From positions 1 through 64,000 of the forward strand of contig NZ_JADPKR010000070.1 in the NCBI RefSeq assembly GCF_023074055.1: 64,000 nucleotides of DNA, in the 5' to 3' direction. Below, piece after piece: positions 17,116-25,464 of this stretch. The stretch comes from Bradyrhizobium sp. 141 (GTDB lineage: Bacteria > Pseudomonadota > Alphaproteobacteria > Rhizobiales > Xanthobacteraceae). The notes below the pieces were generated by a model that did not search any database, was not told the DNA's origin, and saw nothing but the letters and a program-made list of their open reading frames with translations. Position numbers and translations under genes: made by a program. Each line of letters begins with the position of its first letter. The stretch's first letter is position 1.

Positions 17116-18669
17116 TCACTCCGCGGGTCGGGCGGTCGCGACGCCGTTCCCCTCCGCGACGTCGAGCGCCGCAAGGGCCTTCGGCTTGCGCAAGCGCACG
17201 TAGACCTGTGCCGCCAAAAGCGTCACGCAAAGAAACAGAAAGAACGCGCTGATCGGCCGCTCGACGAAAATCATGGCGTCACCGCGCGAGACCAGCAGCG
17301 AACGGCGGAAGTTCTCTTCCAGGCGTGGCCCCAGGACGAAGCCGAGCAGGATCGAGGCCGGGTGGAAATCGAGCAGCAGGAGCAGATAGCCGATCAACCC
17401 GACGACGACGGTCTCGCCGACCTGGAACATGTCGTTGTTGGTCGAGTAGACGCCGATCGCGACGAAGAACAACGCGCTTGGATAGAGATATTTGTAAGGA
17501 ATCATCAGGAGCTTCACCCACAACCCGATCAGCGGGACGTTGAGCAAGACCAGCATGACGTTGCCGATCCAGAAGCTCGCGATCAGGCCCCAGAAGATGT
17601 CCGGATGCTCCTTGATCAGCTGGGGACCGGGCACGATACCCTGGATCATCAGCGCACCCAGGATCAGGGCCATCACTGCGTCGCCGGGAATACCGAGGCT
17701 CATGGTCGGGATGAAGTCGCCCTGTACCGACGAATGCGTCGATGCCTCCGGACAGGCGACGCCTTCGATCATGCCGGTGCCGAACTTCTCTGGCGTTTTC
17801 GAAACCCTTTTCTCGGCCGCGTAGGAGATAAAGGATGCGATCGTTGGTCCAGTTCCCGGAATGAGGGAGCAAAGGCTCCCGATGATGGTGCCGCGCAACA
17901 TCGCGGGGATGGAGCGGCGGAGTTCGTCGCGCGACGGACGCAGATCGCGCAGGCCCACCTTCGAATAGCGCGTGTTTACCTCGGAGTATTGGTTCACGCT
18001 CTTCATGAACTCGGCGATACCAAATAGACCGAGAGCGAGTCCGACGAGTTCGATGCCGTCAAGGAGATTCGGGATGCCGAAGGTAAAGCGCTCCGAGCCG
18101 GTCTCGACATCCGTTCCCACGATTCCTAGAAACAGGCCGAGCAACGTCATGGCGATGCCCTTGAGAGGCGAGCCTTTCGCCAGCGTCGAACCGGCGAGCA
18201 AGCCCAGAAGCATCAGCGAGCAAATTTCGGTCGGACCGAACTCCAGCGCGACCTTCACCAGCACCGGAGCCAGAAAGATCATCTCCAGTATGCCCCAAGA
18301 GGCGCCGACGAACGAGGATAGGACCGTGATGCCGAGCGCCGCTCCGCCACGGCCCTGCTTCGTCAGCGGAAATCCGTCGAGGCACGTCACCGCGTGCGGC
18401 GGATGGCACGGTAAGTTGAGCAGGATCGAACAAATCGCGCCGCCGTATTGTGCCCCATAGAACACCCCTGACAGCATCAGGATGGCACCGACCGGCTTGA
18501 TGCCGAACGTCAGCGGCAGCAGCACCGAGATCGTGGCGAGTGGCCCCATTCCCGGCAGGACGCCCACCATGTTACCCACAAGGACGCCGACGAAACACCA
18601 CATGAAATTCTGCGGCTCGAAAGCGACGCCAAAGCCGTACCAGAGATCGGAAAGCGCGCTCGCGAACAT
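17116..18669 (-). CDS. tctA: Tripartite tricarboxylate transporter large permease TctA
   Basis: A 517-residue inner-membrane protein with about 12 predicted helices. Together with TctB and the binding protein TctC it forms a secondary carboxylate uptake system driven by an ion gradient. Family segments are 'GNMVGVLPGMGPLATISVLL', 'YGAQYGGAICSILLNLP', 'CSLIPGTGPTIASFISY' and 'LGIPGDAVMALILGALM'. The PGxGP repeats in the two halves are characteristic. The start codon follows the tctB stop directly (TAG-ATG). It is the last gene of the long minus-strand run. The substrate cannot be read from sequence. Confidence 0.93.
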   Translation of the reverse strand: MFASALSDLWYGFGVAFEPQNFMWCFVGVLVGNMVGVLPGMGPLATISVLLPLTFGIKPVGAILMLSGVFYGAQYGGAICSILLNLPCHPPHAVTCLDGFPLTKQGRGGAALGITVLSSFVGASWGILEMIFLAPVLVKVALEFGPTEICSLMLLGLLAGSTLAKGSPLKGIAMTLLGLFLGIVGTDVETGSERFTFGIPNLLDGIELVGLALGLFGIAEFMKSVNQYSEVNTRYSKVGLRDLRPSRDELRRSIPAMLRGTIIGSLCSLIPGTGPTIASFISYAAEKRVSKTPEKFGTGMIEGVACPEASTHSSVQGDFIPTMSLGIPGDAVMALILGALMIQGIVPGPQLIKEHPDIFWGLIASFWIGNVMLVLLNVPLIGLWVKLLMIPYKYLYPSALFFVAIGVYSTNNDMFQVGETVVVGLIGYLLLLLDFHPASILLGFVLGPRLEENFRRSLLVSRGDAMIFVERPISAFFLFLCVTLLAAQVYVRLRKPKALAALDVAEGNGVATARPAE

Positions 18670-19137
18670 CTAAAACCCCCAACGGTACAGCGGGAAAGGA
18701 ACCTTCAGCACGTAGGAAAAGAGGAGGCAGCCGACCACCGCGACGACCACAGCCAGGACGGCCGAACGTCTCACGGTGGCGGTTCTGTCGCCGAGCGCGG
18801 AGACGAAGATGCACATGAAGGTGGCCGCGGCCATGCCGAAATAGAGGCCGAAGAGGATGAACATCAGCGGTCCCGCGAGGATGCAGGCCCAGCCGCGCCA
18901 CTCCATCGCCGCGGGCAATATGCGCTCTCCCTCTTCGAGAGGCGTCGCCAAACCGGTGACGAAGATCAAGCCTCCGACGATAGCCATCATGACGCCGAGC
19001 ATGAACGGAAACATGCCTGGTCCTATGTGCGCGAAGGTCCCGAGCGAATAGGTAGCCGAGTTGAGACCGATCCCGGCGCCTAGCAGCACCATGAGCAGCC
19101 CGGCGTAAAAGTCCTTCTTTCGCAGCATGATCGGCAT
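18670..19137 (-). CDS. tctB: Tripartite tricarboxylate transporter small permease TctB
   Basis: A 155-residue protein with four predicted membrane helices: 'FYAGLLMVLLGAGIGL', 'GPGMFPFMLGVMMAIVGGLI', 'ACILAGPLMFILFGLYFGMA' and 'SAVLAVVVAVVGCLLFSYVL'. 'RKKDFYAGLLMVLLG' and 'IGPGMFP' are standard TctB signatures. ATG 19137 has GAGG upstream; ATG 19128 is also possible. It sits between the XRE-cupin regulator gene (11 bp gap) and tctA. Confidence 0.9.
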   Translation of the reverse strand: MPIMLRKKDFYAGLLMVLLGAGIGLNSATYSLGTFAHIGPGMFPFMLGVMMAIVGGLIFVTGLATPLEEGERILPAAMEWRGWACILAGPLMFILFGLYFGMAAATFMCIFVSALGDRTATVRRSAVLAVVVAVVGCLLFSYVLKVPFPLYRWGF

Positions 19138-19148
19138 TCTTGGCACCT

Positions 19149-19682
19149 CTATGCGGTCTTGGTCGCTATCACGACGAGCGCCGATGCCGGTTCGGAAGAC
19201 ACCTGGATCAGCTTGTGCGGGATCGTGGAATCGAACTGGATGCAATCGCCGGGATTCAGGGTCTCCTTGCGCTTTCCGATGACGAGTTCGATCCGACCCG
19301 TGAGGATGAACAGGATTTCCTCACCTTCGTGGTGACTCATGATGCGACCGCGTTTCGCCGTCTTGGTCGGTCGCACGATGAAGGCGCGCATCGTGCGTTC
19401 GGGAGCCAGTCCGGCGACTAGCGACAGGTGCGTGTCGACGTCGCCCGCCCTCCCGTTCTTCGCGCGGACGATCGTGATCGGGTCGTGGTCGTCGGGTTGA
19501 CCGTAGAAGTGGTCTAAGGTCGTTCCGAGCGCCTCGGCGATCTTGAGCGCGGAGCCTATCGACGGAGAGGAAAGCCCACGTTCGAGCTTGGAAAGATAGC
19601 TGCGGGTCAGACCGGAATCGGCGGCAAGCTGCTCCAGCGTCATGCCGCTCTGCACGCGGAGGAATTTGAGGTTGAGTGTCAT
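19149..19682 (-). CDS. XRE-family regulator with C-terminal cupin
   Basis: A 177-residue transcription factor. An N-terminal HTH (about 5-62, 'LRVQSGMTLEQLAADSGLTR' then 'SYLSKLERGLSSPSIGSALK') is followed by a cupin (about 100-175, 'SHHEGEEILFILTGRIELVI' then 'LNPGDCIQFDSTIPHKL'). Such regulators sense a small molecule or metal in the cupin and often control neighbouring catabolic or transport genes. Start chosen at 19682 ('MTLNLKFLRV'), where homology begins; the frame extends upstream to 19730. It lies between the reductase and tctB in the same orientation, so it may control the operon that contains it. Confidence 0.85.
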   Translation of the reverse strand: MTLNLKFLRVQSGMTLEQLAADSGLTRSYLSKLERGLSSPSIGSALKIAEALGTTLDHFYGQPDDHDPITIVRAKNGRAGDVDTHLSLVAGLAPERTMRAFIVRPTKTAKRGRIMSHHEGEEILFILTGRIELVIGKRKETLNPGDCIQFDSTIPHKLIQVSSEPASALVVIATKTA

Positions 19683-19770
19683 TGCGCTCGGCTCTTTCCG
19701 AAGTTTTTGCCTGCATCGATCTCGCACCAAACCACCGACAGTTCAAACCGTGGAACGGGACCCCGACTGA

Positions 19771-20721
19771 TCACAGATCCAGCACCAGCCTTTGTCCGGC
19801 GCAATCGCCCACGCAGACGATGAGCTCATTCTGCCGCTCGGCAATTGAAAGCACGCGATCGCGATGGATGGGCGGCCCCTCGGTCCAGCGCGTGCGGCAG
19901 GCGCCGCAGATGCCGCCGCCGCAGGACACGGGGACCTCGACGCCGAGCGCGTCGAGCGTTCCGAGAAGACCAACATCTGGTGTGACAGTCGCGAGCTTCT
20001 GGCTCGCCGACAGATAAAGTTCGTAGGGAGGCACGTCGCTTCTGGCGGAGACCTTCGGCGGCGTGAACATCTCGATGTGCTTCCGCTCTTCCGGCCAGGC
20101 CGAAACGGCATCTTCGAAGGCTTTCAGCATCGGGGCGGGTCCGCAGCAGGCCGCCAGGCCAGATCCGGTGAATTCCCCGACGATCGCGGCGATGACGGGC
20201 TTGGTCTGCGCGGTCGTGTCGTAGAGGCGGACACGGCCTGCTTCGATTGCCGACGCGATCATGTCGGTCAGGACCGGTCGTCCGCGGCTGGTCCAGTGCA
20301 GCACGAAGTTCGAGCGCCCTCGGCGCTCGAGATGCCGAATTGCGGAGATGAACGGGGTTACACCGATGCCTCCCGCGAGGAATACGTTCGTTCCCTCCTG
20401 GTCCAGTGCGATCCCGCCGCGTGGCAGCGAGACCGAAATCGGCTGTCCCACCTCCACCCGGTCGTGCAGGAAGTTCGAGCCGCCGCGGCCTTCGCGTTCG
20501 CGCTTCACTGCGATCACGTAACGCCGATCGTCGTCCGGGTCATTGCAGAGCGAATAGGTCCGGACGAGCCCCTGGCCCAGGTGAACGTCGATGTGCGCCC
20601 CCGGCCGAAACGGTGGCAGTTCCCAATCGTCCTGGTCGACCAGCGTGAAGCGCTTGGTGTCGTTGCCGAGATCCTCTACCTTTGAGACAACGGTGGAGAC
20701 CGTCTTGATCGCCTTCGCCAT
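19771..20721 (-). CDS. PDR/VanB-family FMN and 2Fe-2S oxidoreductase
   Basis: A 316-residue reductase in the phthalate dioxygenase reductase class. The flavin domain has 'RPGAHIDVHL' and 'RTYSLCNDP', the NAD domain has 'FLAGGIGVTPFISAIRHLE' and 'CCGPAPMLKAFE', and the C-terminal plant-type ferredoxin has the CxxxxCxxC pattern in 'VSCGGGICGACRTRW' with a distal Cys in 'ELIVCVGDC'. It would pass electrons from NAD(P)H to an oxygenase or similar partner. No Rieske oxygenase is present; instead a MOSC gene lies directly upstream, its stop adjacent to this start. MOSC and reductase are fused in some bacterial proteins, which supports a joint role. Confidence 0.88.
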   Translation of the reverse strand: MAKAIKTVSTVVSKVEDLGNDTKRFTLVDQDDWELPPFRPGAHIDVHLGQGLVRTYSLCNDPDDDRRYVIAVKREREGRGGSNFLHDRVEVGQPISVSLPRGGIALDQEGTNVFLAGGIGVTPFISAIRHLERRGRSNFVLHWTSRGRPVLTDMIASAIEAGRVRLYDTTAQTKPVIAAIVGEFTGSGLAACCGPAPMLKAFEDAVSAWPEERKHIEMFTPPKVSARSDVPPYELYLSASQKLATVTPDVGLLGTLDALGVEVPVSCGGGICGACRTRWTEGPPIHRDRVLSIAERQNELIVCVGDCAGQRLVLDL

Positions 20722-21231
20722 CTAGATCGGCCTCACGGCGTCGCCGACGCGCAGCGTGCCCCCCGCGATGATCTTGCAGTTCAGCCCCGACCGGTTGATC
20801 AACGGATCGAAGACCGACTTGCCGAGTATCTCCTCGATGTGCCGGCACGGCGTCGAAAGACGGGTCGCCTCGACAATCGCTTCTCCGAGCCGGAAGCGAC
20901 GGCCGACGAGATGATTCAGCGGGACACCTTCGATGGTCACGTTGCGGCGATGTTCCTCGGGCAGCAACTCGATCTTGTGGTCGCGTTGCAGGGCCTCGAG
21001 CGTCTCCATCTCGAACAGGGTGACCTGCCGTCCCTCCTCCGGCTTGTGGGAGTAGAATCCTGTTTCGTGGCCGACGAAATATCGATCGCCCTCGATACCG
21101 CGTCCAGCGACGAGCTCGAGCGAGGGAAACGAGCGCATCGGCAAAAAGGCGCGCGGGGTCTTGTGCAAGAAGCGCACGACGCCCTGCCAAGAGATCGTGA
21201 CCTCGGGCTCATCGATTGCGATCGCGTCCAT
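20722..21231 (-). CDS. MOSC-domain protein
   Basis: A 169-residue MOSC-domain protein, related to the C-terminal domain of molybdenum-cofactor sulfurases and to YiiM-type reductases. Conserved features are 'SLELVAGRGIEGDRYFVG', 'VTLFEMETLEAL', 'RRNVTIEGVPLNHLVG' and the key Cys in 'LSTPCRHIEEIL'. Start at 21231 is favoured by AGGGAG eight bases upstream; an alternative ATG at 21270 overlaps the stop of the ThDP gene as ATGA but has no binding site. It is immediately followed by the PDR-type reductase, suggesting a two-component molybdenum-type reductase. Confidence 0.88.
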   Translation of the reverse strand: MDAIAIDEPEVTISWQGVVRFLHKTPRAFLPMRSFPSLELVAGRGIEGDRYFVGHETGFYSHKPEEGRQVTLFEMETLEALQRDHKIELLPEEHRRNVTIEGVPLNHLVGRRFRLGEAIVEATRLSTPCRHIEEILGKSVFDPLINRSGLNCKIIAGGTLRVGDAVRPI

Positions 21232-21266
21232 CGTGTTTTCTCCCTGGGCCTTAATCCGAGCTGGTT

Positions 21267-22910
21267 TCATCGTGAAGCGGCGAGCGATTTGTCGAGCGTC
21301 TGACGCACGTCCGAGCGCACCTCGATGACGACCGGCCCTCTGGTCGTCATCGCCTCCGCGACCGTCGCTGGGGCACGTTCCGCGTCCTCGATGACGAAGC
21401 CCGTCGCGCCGAAGGCGCGTGCCAAAGCGGCAAAGTCGGGATTCGAAATATCGGTGCCGTACGGACGATCGGGATAGGCCCGCTCCTGGTGCGACCGAAT
21501 GGTCCCGTAGGACCGGTTATTGGATACGACGATCTTGAGGTTCGCGCCTCTGGCGACGGCCGTCGCAAGCTCATTGCCCGTCATCAGGAAGCCGCCGTCT
21601 CCGCAGAAGGCGACCACTTGCCGCCCGGGAAAACGAAGGCTTGCGGCGAGCCCGGACGGGATTCCGCTGCCCATCGCCCCGCAAGCCGAGCCGAGCAGCC
21701 GCGCGGTCGGCTCGAGGCTGAAGATGCGATGGACCCATCCGGCGAAATTGCCGGAGTCCGTCGTGACGATGCCATGGGGCCTGAAGTGTGCTGCGATGGC
21801 CGCCACCGCGTGACCGAACACGTCCGCCGGCGGTACGCCGAAAGGAGGCCAACCGTGCGTGGCCGTCCGCACCGCGGCGGCCGCCCGAAGCCACTCGGTC
21901 CGGTCCGGAGCTATCGCTGAAGTGGCGAGCATGGCCGACACGAACGCGTGCGCTCCTGAGACGACCGCGACGTCGGCTCGGACGCGCTTTCCGATGGCAT
22001 TGGGATCCGGATACACGTGAATCAGCGGCTGGCGGGGCTCGGCCTGTCTCGGAACCGCAAAGCCGAGCGAGGACAGATCACCCAGACGCGTCCCGACGGC
22101 GACGATGAGGTCGGAGCGTTCGAGCAGTTTCACGTGGGGCTGGGACGGGAAGAATCCGAACTGACCGGCCCACAGCGGGTGAGCGTTCGGAAACTGGTCC
22201 TGCATCTTGTTCATGGTGACGACAGGGACGCTCCACTTCTCGGAGAACGTGACCAGGTCTTCGCGGAACGAGACCGTTCGACATTCGCCGCCAACCAGCA
22301 GGATCGGCCGCTCTGCTGCCGTCAACGCCGCCGCCGCAATTTCGATAGCCGAACCGCTTGGCTCCGGACGCGCGAGCCCGTTGGTTCTGATGGAGAGCCC
22401 CTCGGCCGCTTCCTCAAGGAGATCCTCAGGCAGCTCGACCGCGACCGGGCCTGGTGTTCCTGCATGGGCCACCGCGAACGCGCGGGCCATCATCTCCGGA
22501 ACGAGATCTGCCGAGTTCAGACGCACCGACCATTTCAGCACGCCGTCGAACGAACGGCCACAGTCGATCTCCTGCACGGCGTCGCGCGCGAGATTCGGAC
22601 GGTCGACCTGACCGACCAGCATCACCAGCGGGATCGCCTCCTGCGCGGCCACGTGTAGTCCGAGCGCGGCGTTGAAGGCGCCCGGACCACGGCTCGCCAT
22701 CACGACGCCCGCACGACCCGTGAGCTTGGCGTCCGCGACGGCCGCGAGGCTCGCGCTTCCTTCGTGTCGGCAGGTCACCAGATCGAAGTCGTTGCGATCG
22801 CGCAACGCATCCAGCAGCGCCAGGAAGCTCTCCCCCGGCACACCGAAAGCCCTGTCGACTCCATGAGCGACGAGGCTATCCGCGACGAGTTCGGCGACGC
22901 GATAGGTCAT
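21267..22910 (-). CDS. Thiamine-diphosphate enzyme of the acetolactate synthase family
   Basis: A 547-residue ThDP enzyme with the three expected domains: N-terminal Pyr domain (about 1-165), central domain (about 185-325) and PP domain (about 370-520). The catalytic Glu is in 'VTCRHEGSASLAA'. The ThDP/Mg motif is 'FCGDGGFLMTGNELATAVAR' followed by 'IVVSNN'. It resembles acetolactate synthase-like enzymes of unknown substrate rather than true biosynthetic IlvB. ATGA overlap joins it to the CoA-transferase B gene upstream. In this setting it may decarboxylate or carboligate a 2-oxo acid released from the transported carboxylate, which is inference only. Confidence 0.87.
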   Translation of the reverse strand: MTYRVAELVADSLVAHGVDRAFGVPGESFLALLDALRDRNDFDLVTCRHEGSASLAAVADAKLTGRAGVVMASRGPGAFNAALGLHVAAQEAIPLVMLVGQVDRPNLARDAVQEIDCGRSFDGVLKWSVRLNSADLVPEMMARAFAVAHAGTPGPVAVELPEDLLEEAAEGLSIRTNGLARPEPSGSAIEIAAAALTAAERPILLVGGECRTVSFREDLVTFSEKWSVPVVTMNKMQDQFPNAHPLWAGQFGFFPSQPHVKLLERSDLIVAVGTRLGDLSSLGFAVPRQAEPRQPLIHVYPDPNAIGKRVRADVAVVSGAHAFVSAMLATSAIAPDRTEWLRAAAAVRTATHGWPPFGVPPADVFGHAVAAIAAHFRPHGIVTTDSGNFAGWVHRIFSLEPTARLLGSACGAMGSGIPSGLAASLRFPGRQVVAFCGDGGFLMTGNELATAVARGANLKIVVSNNRSYGTIRSHQERAYPDRPYGTDISNPDFAALARAFGATGFVIEDAERAPATVAEAMTTRGPVVIEVRSDVRQTLDKSLAASR

Positions 22911-23584
22911 GCAACGCTCCCGTCCTGCCTGATCGTCTGGAACTCACCGGCGAGGTGCAGCGGCGCCTCCGTCCGATCGCGCAGCGCCTCGACCGTAAGG
23001 CCGTCGAGCAGCGCTCGGACCGCCAGTCCTCCCTCGGCCACGTCGATGATGGCGAGGTTGGTGAAGATGCGGGTTACCACTCTGCGCGCCGTGAGCGGAT
23101 ATCCACATCGCTCCACGATGCGGGAGCGGCCATCCTTCGTGGTGTGGTCCATCATCACCCAGATCGACTTGGCGCCGACCGCCAGATCGATGGCTCCGCC
23201 GATCCCGGGGGGAGACCCGTTGTCGCCGGTCGTCCAGTTGGCGAGGTCGCCGTCCTTGGAGACCTGAAACGCGCCGAGCACGGCGACATCGAGATGGCCG
23301 CCCCGCATCATCGCGAACGAAAGGCTTGAGTCGAAGTAAGAACCGCCCGTCCGCAAGGAAATCGGCATCTTTCCGGCGTTGATAAGGTCCCAGTCCTCCT
23401 CGCCCGCTGCGGGCTTCGGGCCAACGTTAAGGATACCGTTCTCACTGTGAAGGACCACGCCCGAACCGGCCGGCAGGTAATCGGCCACATGCGTCGGAGC
23501 GCCGATGCCGAGGTTCACAAATCCTTCCTCGGGAAGATGCAACGCGACCATGCGCGCCAGCGCGTCACGTGAAAGCGGGATCAT
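22907..23584 (-). CDS. CoA-transferase subunit B (class I)
   Basis: A 225-residue beta subunit of a family I CoA-transferase. The catalytic Glu is in the 'LHSENGILNVGP' (SENG) motif, and 'FVNLGIGAPTHVADYLP' and 'GGHLDVAVLGAFQVSKDGDL' are also typical. It moves CoA between acyl-CoA and a free acid together with subunit A. Start 23584 overlaps the subunit A stop as ATGA, and its own stop overlaps the ThDP gene start the same way. It resembles the 3-oxoadipate and glutaconate CoA-transferase groups, but the acid is not predictable. Confidence 0.9.
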   Translation of the reverse strand: MIPLSRDALARMVALHLPEEGFVNLGIGAPTHVADYLPAGSGVVLHSENGILNVGPKPAAGEEDWDLINAGKMPISLRTGGSYFDSSLSFAMMRGGHLDVAVLGAFQVSKDGDLANWTTGDNGSPPGIGGAIDLAVGAKSIWVMMDHTTKDGRSRIVERCGYPLTARRVVTRIFTNLAIIDVAEGGLAVRALLDGLTVEALRDRTEAPLHLAGEFQTIRQDGSVA

Positions 23585-24243
23585 CGGGAGCTCCTTGCGA
23601 AAACGCGATCGACGAAGATGCATGGAGTGACTATGGCTTCCGGATCCAAATCGCCGACGTTGACCACGCGGTCGACTTCCACGGCGACCGTCCGGCCGGC
23701 GGTCGCCATCACCGCGCAGTGGTTGCGCGCCGTCTTGTTGTAGGTGACGTTGCCGAGCGTGTCGGCGAGATGACCTTTGACGAAAGCGAAATCTGCATGA
23801 AGCGGTAGCTCAAGAATGAATTCGCGTCCGTCGACGACGATCTTCTCCTTGCCGTCAGCGAATACCGTTCCGACGCCGACGGGAGAAAGGAAACCGCCGA
23901 GACCGGCGCCGCCCGCCCGGATGCGCTCCACCAACGTGCCCTGCGGAACGAGTTCGAGCTCGACCGTGCCGGCACGATATTGTTCGGCGAACTGCTTGGC
24001 GCTGCGCGGATAGGAGCAGACGATCTTGCGAACGATCCTGGCTTCGAACCACAGCGACAGATCGTCCTCCGTGGAGCCGGCGTTGTTCGATATCAGCGTC
24101 AGGTCGCGGACGCCCCGGTCGAGCACCGCCTTGACCACTCCGAGCGGAAGCCCCGCTCCGCCGAACCCGCCCATCATGACGGCGTCGCCGTCCTTGATGC
24201 CTTCCACGGCCGCCGCCGCGTCTTCAACCACTACGTTGCGCAT
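23581..24243 (-). CDS. CoA-transferase subunit A (class I)
   Basis: A 220-residue alpha subunit. The GxGGxG region 'GDAVMMGGFGGAGLPLGVVK' and 'LTLISNNAGS' bind CoA; 'GGFLSPVGVGTVFADGKEK' and 'YNKTARNHCAVMATA' are also family segments. Start at 24243 is where homology begins; the frame is open far upstream through the acyl-CoA dehydrogenase gene in another frame. It lies 20 bp after that gene and overlaps subunit B by ATGA, so the two are made in equal amounts. Confidence 0.9.
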   Translation of the reverse strand: MRNVVVEDAAAAVEGIKDGDAVMMGGFGGAGLPLGVVKAVLDRGVRDLTLISNNAGSTEDDLSLWFEARIVRKIVCSYPRSAKQFAEQYRAGTVELELVPQGTLVERIRAGGAGLGGFLSPVGVGTVFADGKEKIVVDGREFILELPLHADFAFVKGHLADTLGNVTYNKTARNHCAVMATAGRTVAVEVDRVVNVGDLDPEAIVTPCIFVDRVFARSSR

Positions 24244-24263
24244 CGTTAAATCCGCCGTCTCTG

Positions 24264-25442
24264 CTACGGGATTGATTTGAGGTACGTCGTGGACAGGCCA
24301 CGGCCGACCCGGTCGAGCAGCATCTCGTTGGTGCCGTCGGCGTAGGCCGCCATCCGGACCTCGGCGAAATGCATGTTCAGGCGGTGGGCTGCGCCGGCGC
24401 CCGTCGCGCCCACGATCCGGACGCACTGATCGATGCCCCAAAGCGCGGTGTCGACAGCGAACTTCTTGGCTTGCGCAGCGAGCGCGACCGGATTTCCCCC
24501 GGTCTGTATCTGCTCGGCGGCGCGGAAGACGAGCGCGTTGGCGGCCTCGAGCCGGACCGACACCTCCGCCAGCTCCCAGCGCAGGCCCTGATGTCCGGTC
24601 AGCGACTTTCCGAAGGCCTGCCGACCTTCGCAGTAGTCGACCGCCTCGCACAGTGCCGCATGCAGGGTCGCGACGCACATGGCGGCCACGTGGACGCGGG
24701 CCGCGTTGACCGATGCCATAGATGTCTTGAGCGCGGTGCCGGGCTCAGCGATCAGACACCACTCGGGAATGAAGTGGGAGTTGAAGGCCACTTCGGCCAG
24801 GCGGAAGGAACGCGCTCCGGGAACGACGATCTCGCTCCGCTTCACCGTATCGGCCTCGCCGAACGGGACATAGAAGCTGGCGATGTCCCCTGCCCCCGCG
24901 GCGTCGCCTACACGGGCGAGGACGATCAAACCACCGACCAGCAGGCCGTCCGTCATCCACGCTTTTGTGCCGCTCAGAGCCCAGCCGCCGTCGACCGGAG
25001 CGGCCGTCGTGGTAAGAGCGGAGACATCGCTGCCACCCGCCGGCTCGGTCATGGCCGTCGTCAGGAGAAGCTCGCCGCGCAGCGCGGGCTGCAGCAGGCG
25101 CTCGATCTGGATCGATGTACCGGTCTGCGATAGGCGCGTCGCTCCGCCCTGATGATGGTTCATGCAGAACGCCGCCGCGAAGCCGTGACGCGCCATCTCC
25201 TGCGCCACGCGAATCTTGCACAGGTAGGACGCTTCCAGTCCACCGTGAGCACGCTTTGCCTGGAGGCCCAGCATGCCTAGCGCCGCCCACTCGGCGATCC
25301 ACTTTTCCGGAAACGCATCACCCGCCATGTGCGCGGCGAAGACGCTCTCGGAGAAGGCACCGGCACAGAACGCCCGCGCCTTCACCACATGATCACGCTC
25401 ATCGGCGGAGAGATGAGCGTCGTACTGGTGATAGAAGCCCAT
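24264..25442 (-). CDS. Acyl-CoA dehydrogenase
   Basis: A 392-residue FAD enzyme that introduces a 2,3-double bond in an acyl-CoA. Family segments are 'LGMLGLQAKRAHGGLEAS', the FAD-binding 'TTAMTEPAGGSDVSAL', 'GWALSGTKAWMTDG', 'EGRQAFGKSLTGHQGLRWEL' and the C-terminal 'AAYADGTNEMLLDRVGRGL'. The usual catalytic Glu position near the C-terminus is occupied by 'DGTNEML', so activity is plausible but the base is not certain. It is the second gene of the run, between the tctC-type binding protein and the CoA-transferase. This order suggests that a transported acid is activated by CoA transfer and then oxidised. Confidence 0.9.
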   Translation of the reverse strand: MGFYHQYDAHLSADERDHVVKARAFCAGAFSESVFAAHMAGDAFPEKWIAEWAALGMLGLQAKRAHGGLEASYLCKIRVAQEMARHGFAAAFCMNHHQGGATRLSQTGTSIQIERLLQPALRGELLLTTAMTEPAGGSDVSALTTTAAPVDGGWALSGTKAWMTDGLLVGGLIVLARVGDAAGAGDIASFYVPFGEADTVKRSEIVVPGARSFRLAEVAFNSHFIPEWCLIAEPGTALKTSMASVNAARVHVAAMCVATLHAALCEAVDYCEGRQAFGKSLTGHQGLRWELAEVSVRLEAANALVFRAAEQIQTGGNPVALAAQAKKFAVDTALWGIDQCVRIVGATGAGAAHRLNMHFAEVRMAAYADGTNEMLLDRVGRGLSTTYLKSIP

Positions 25443-25464
25443 AGGAGATCCTTCGGCGAGCGAG

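Noticed and set aside
19864..20685. Long plus-strand frame opposite the PDR-type reductase
   Set aside because: Antisense shadow of a gene with complete FMN, NAD and 2Fe-2S motifs.
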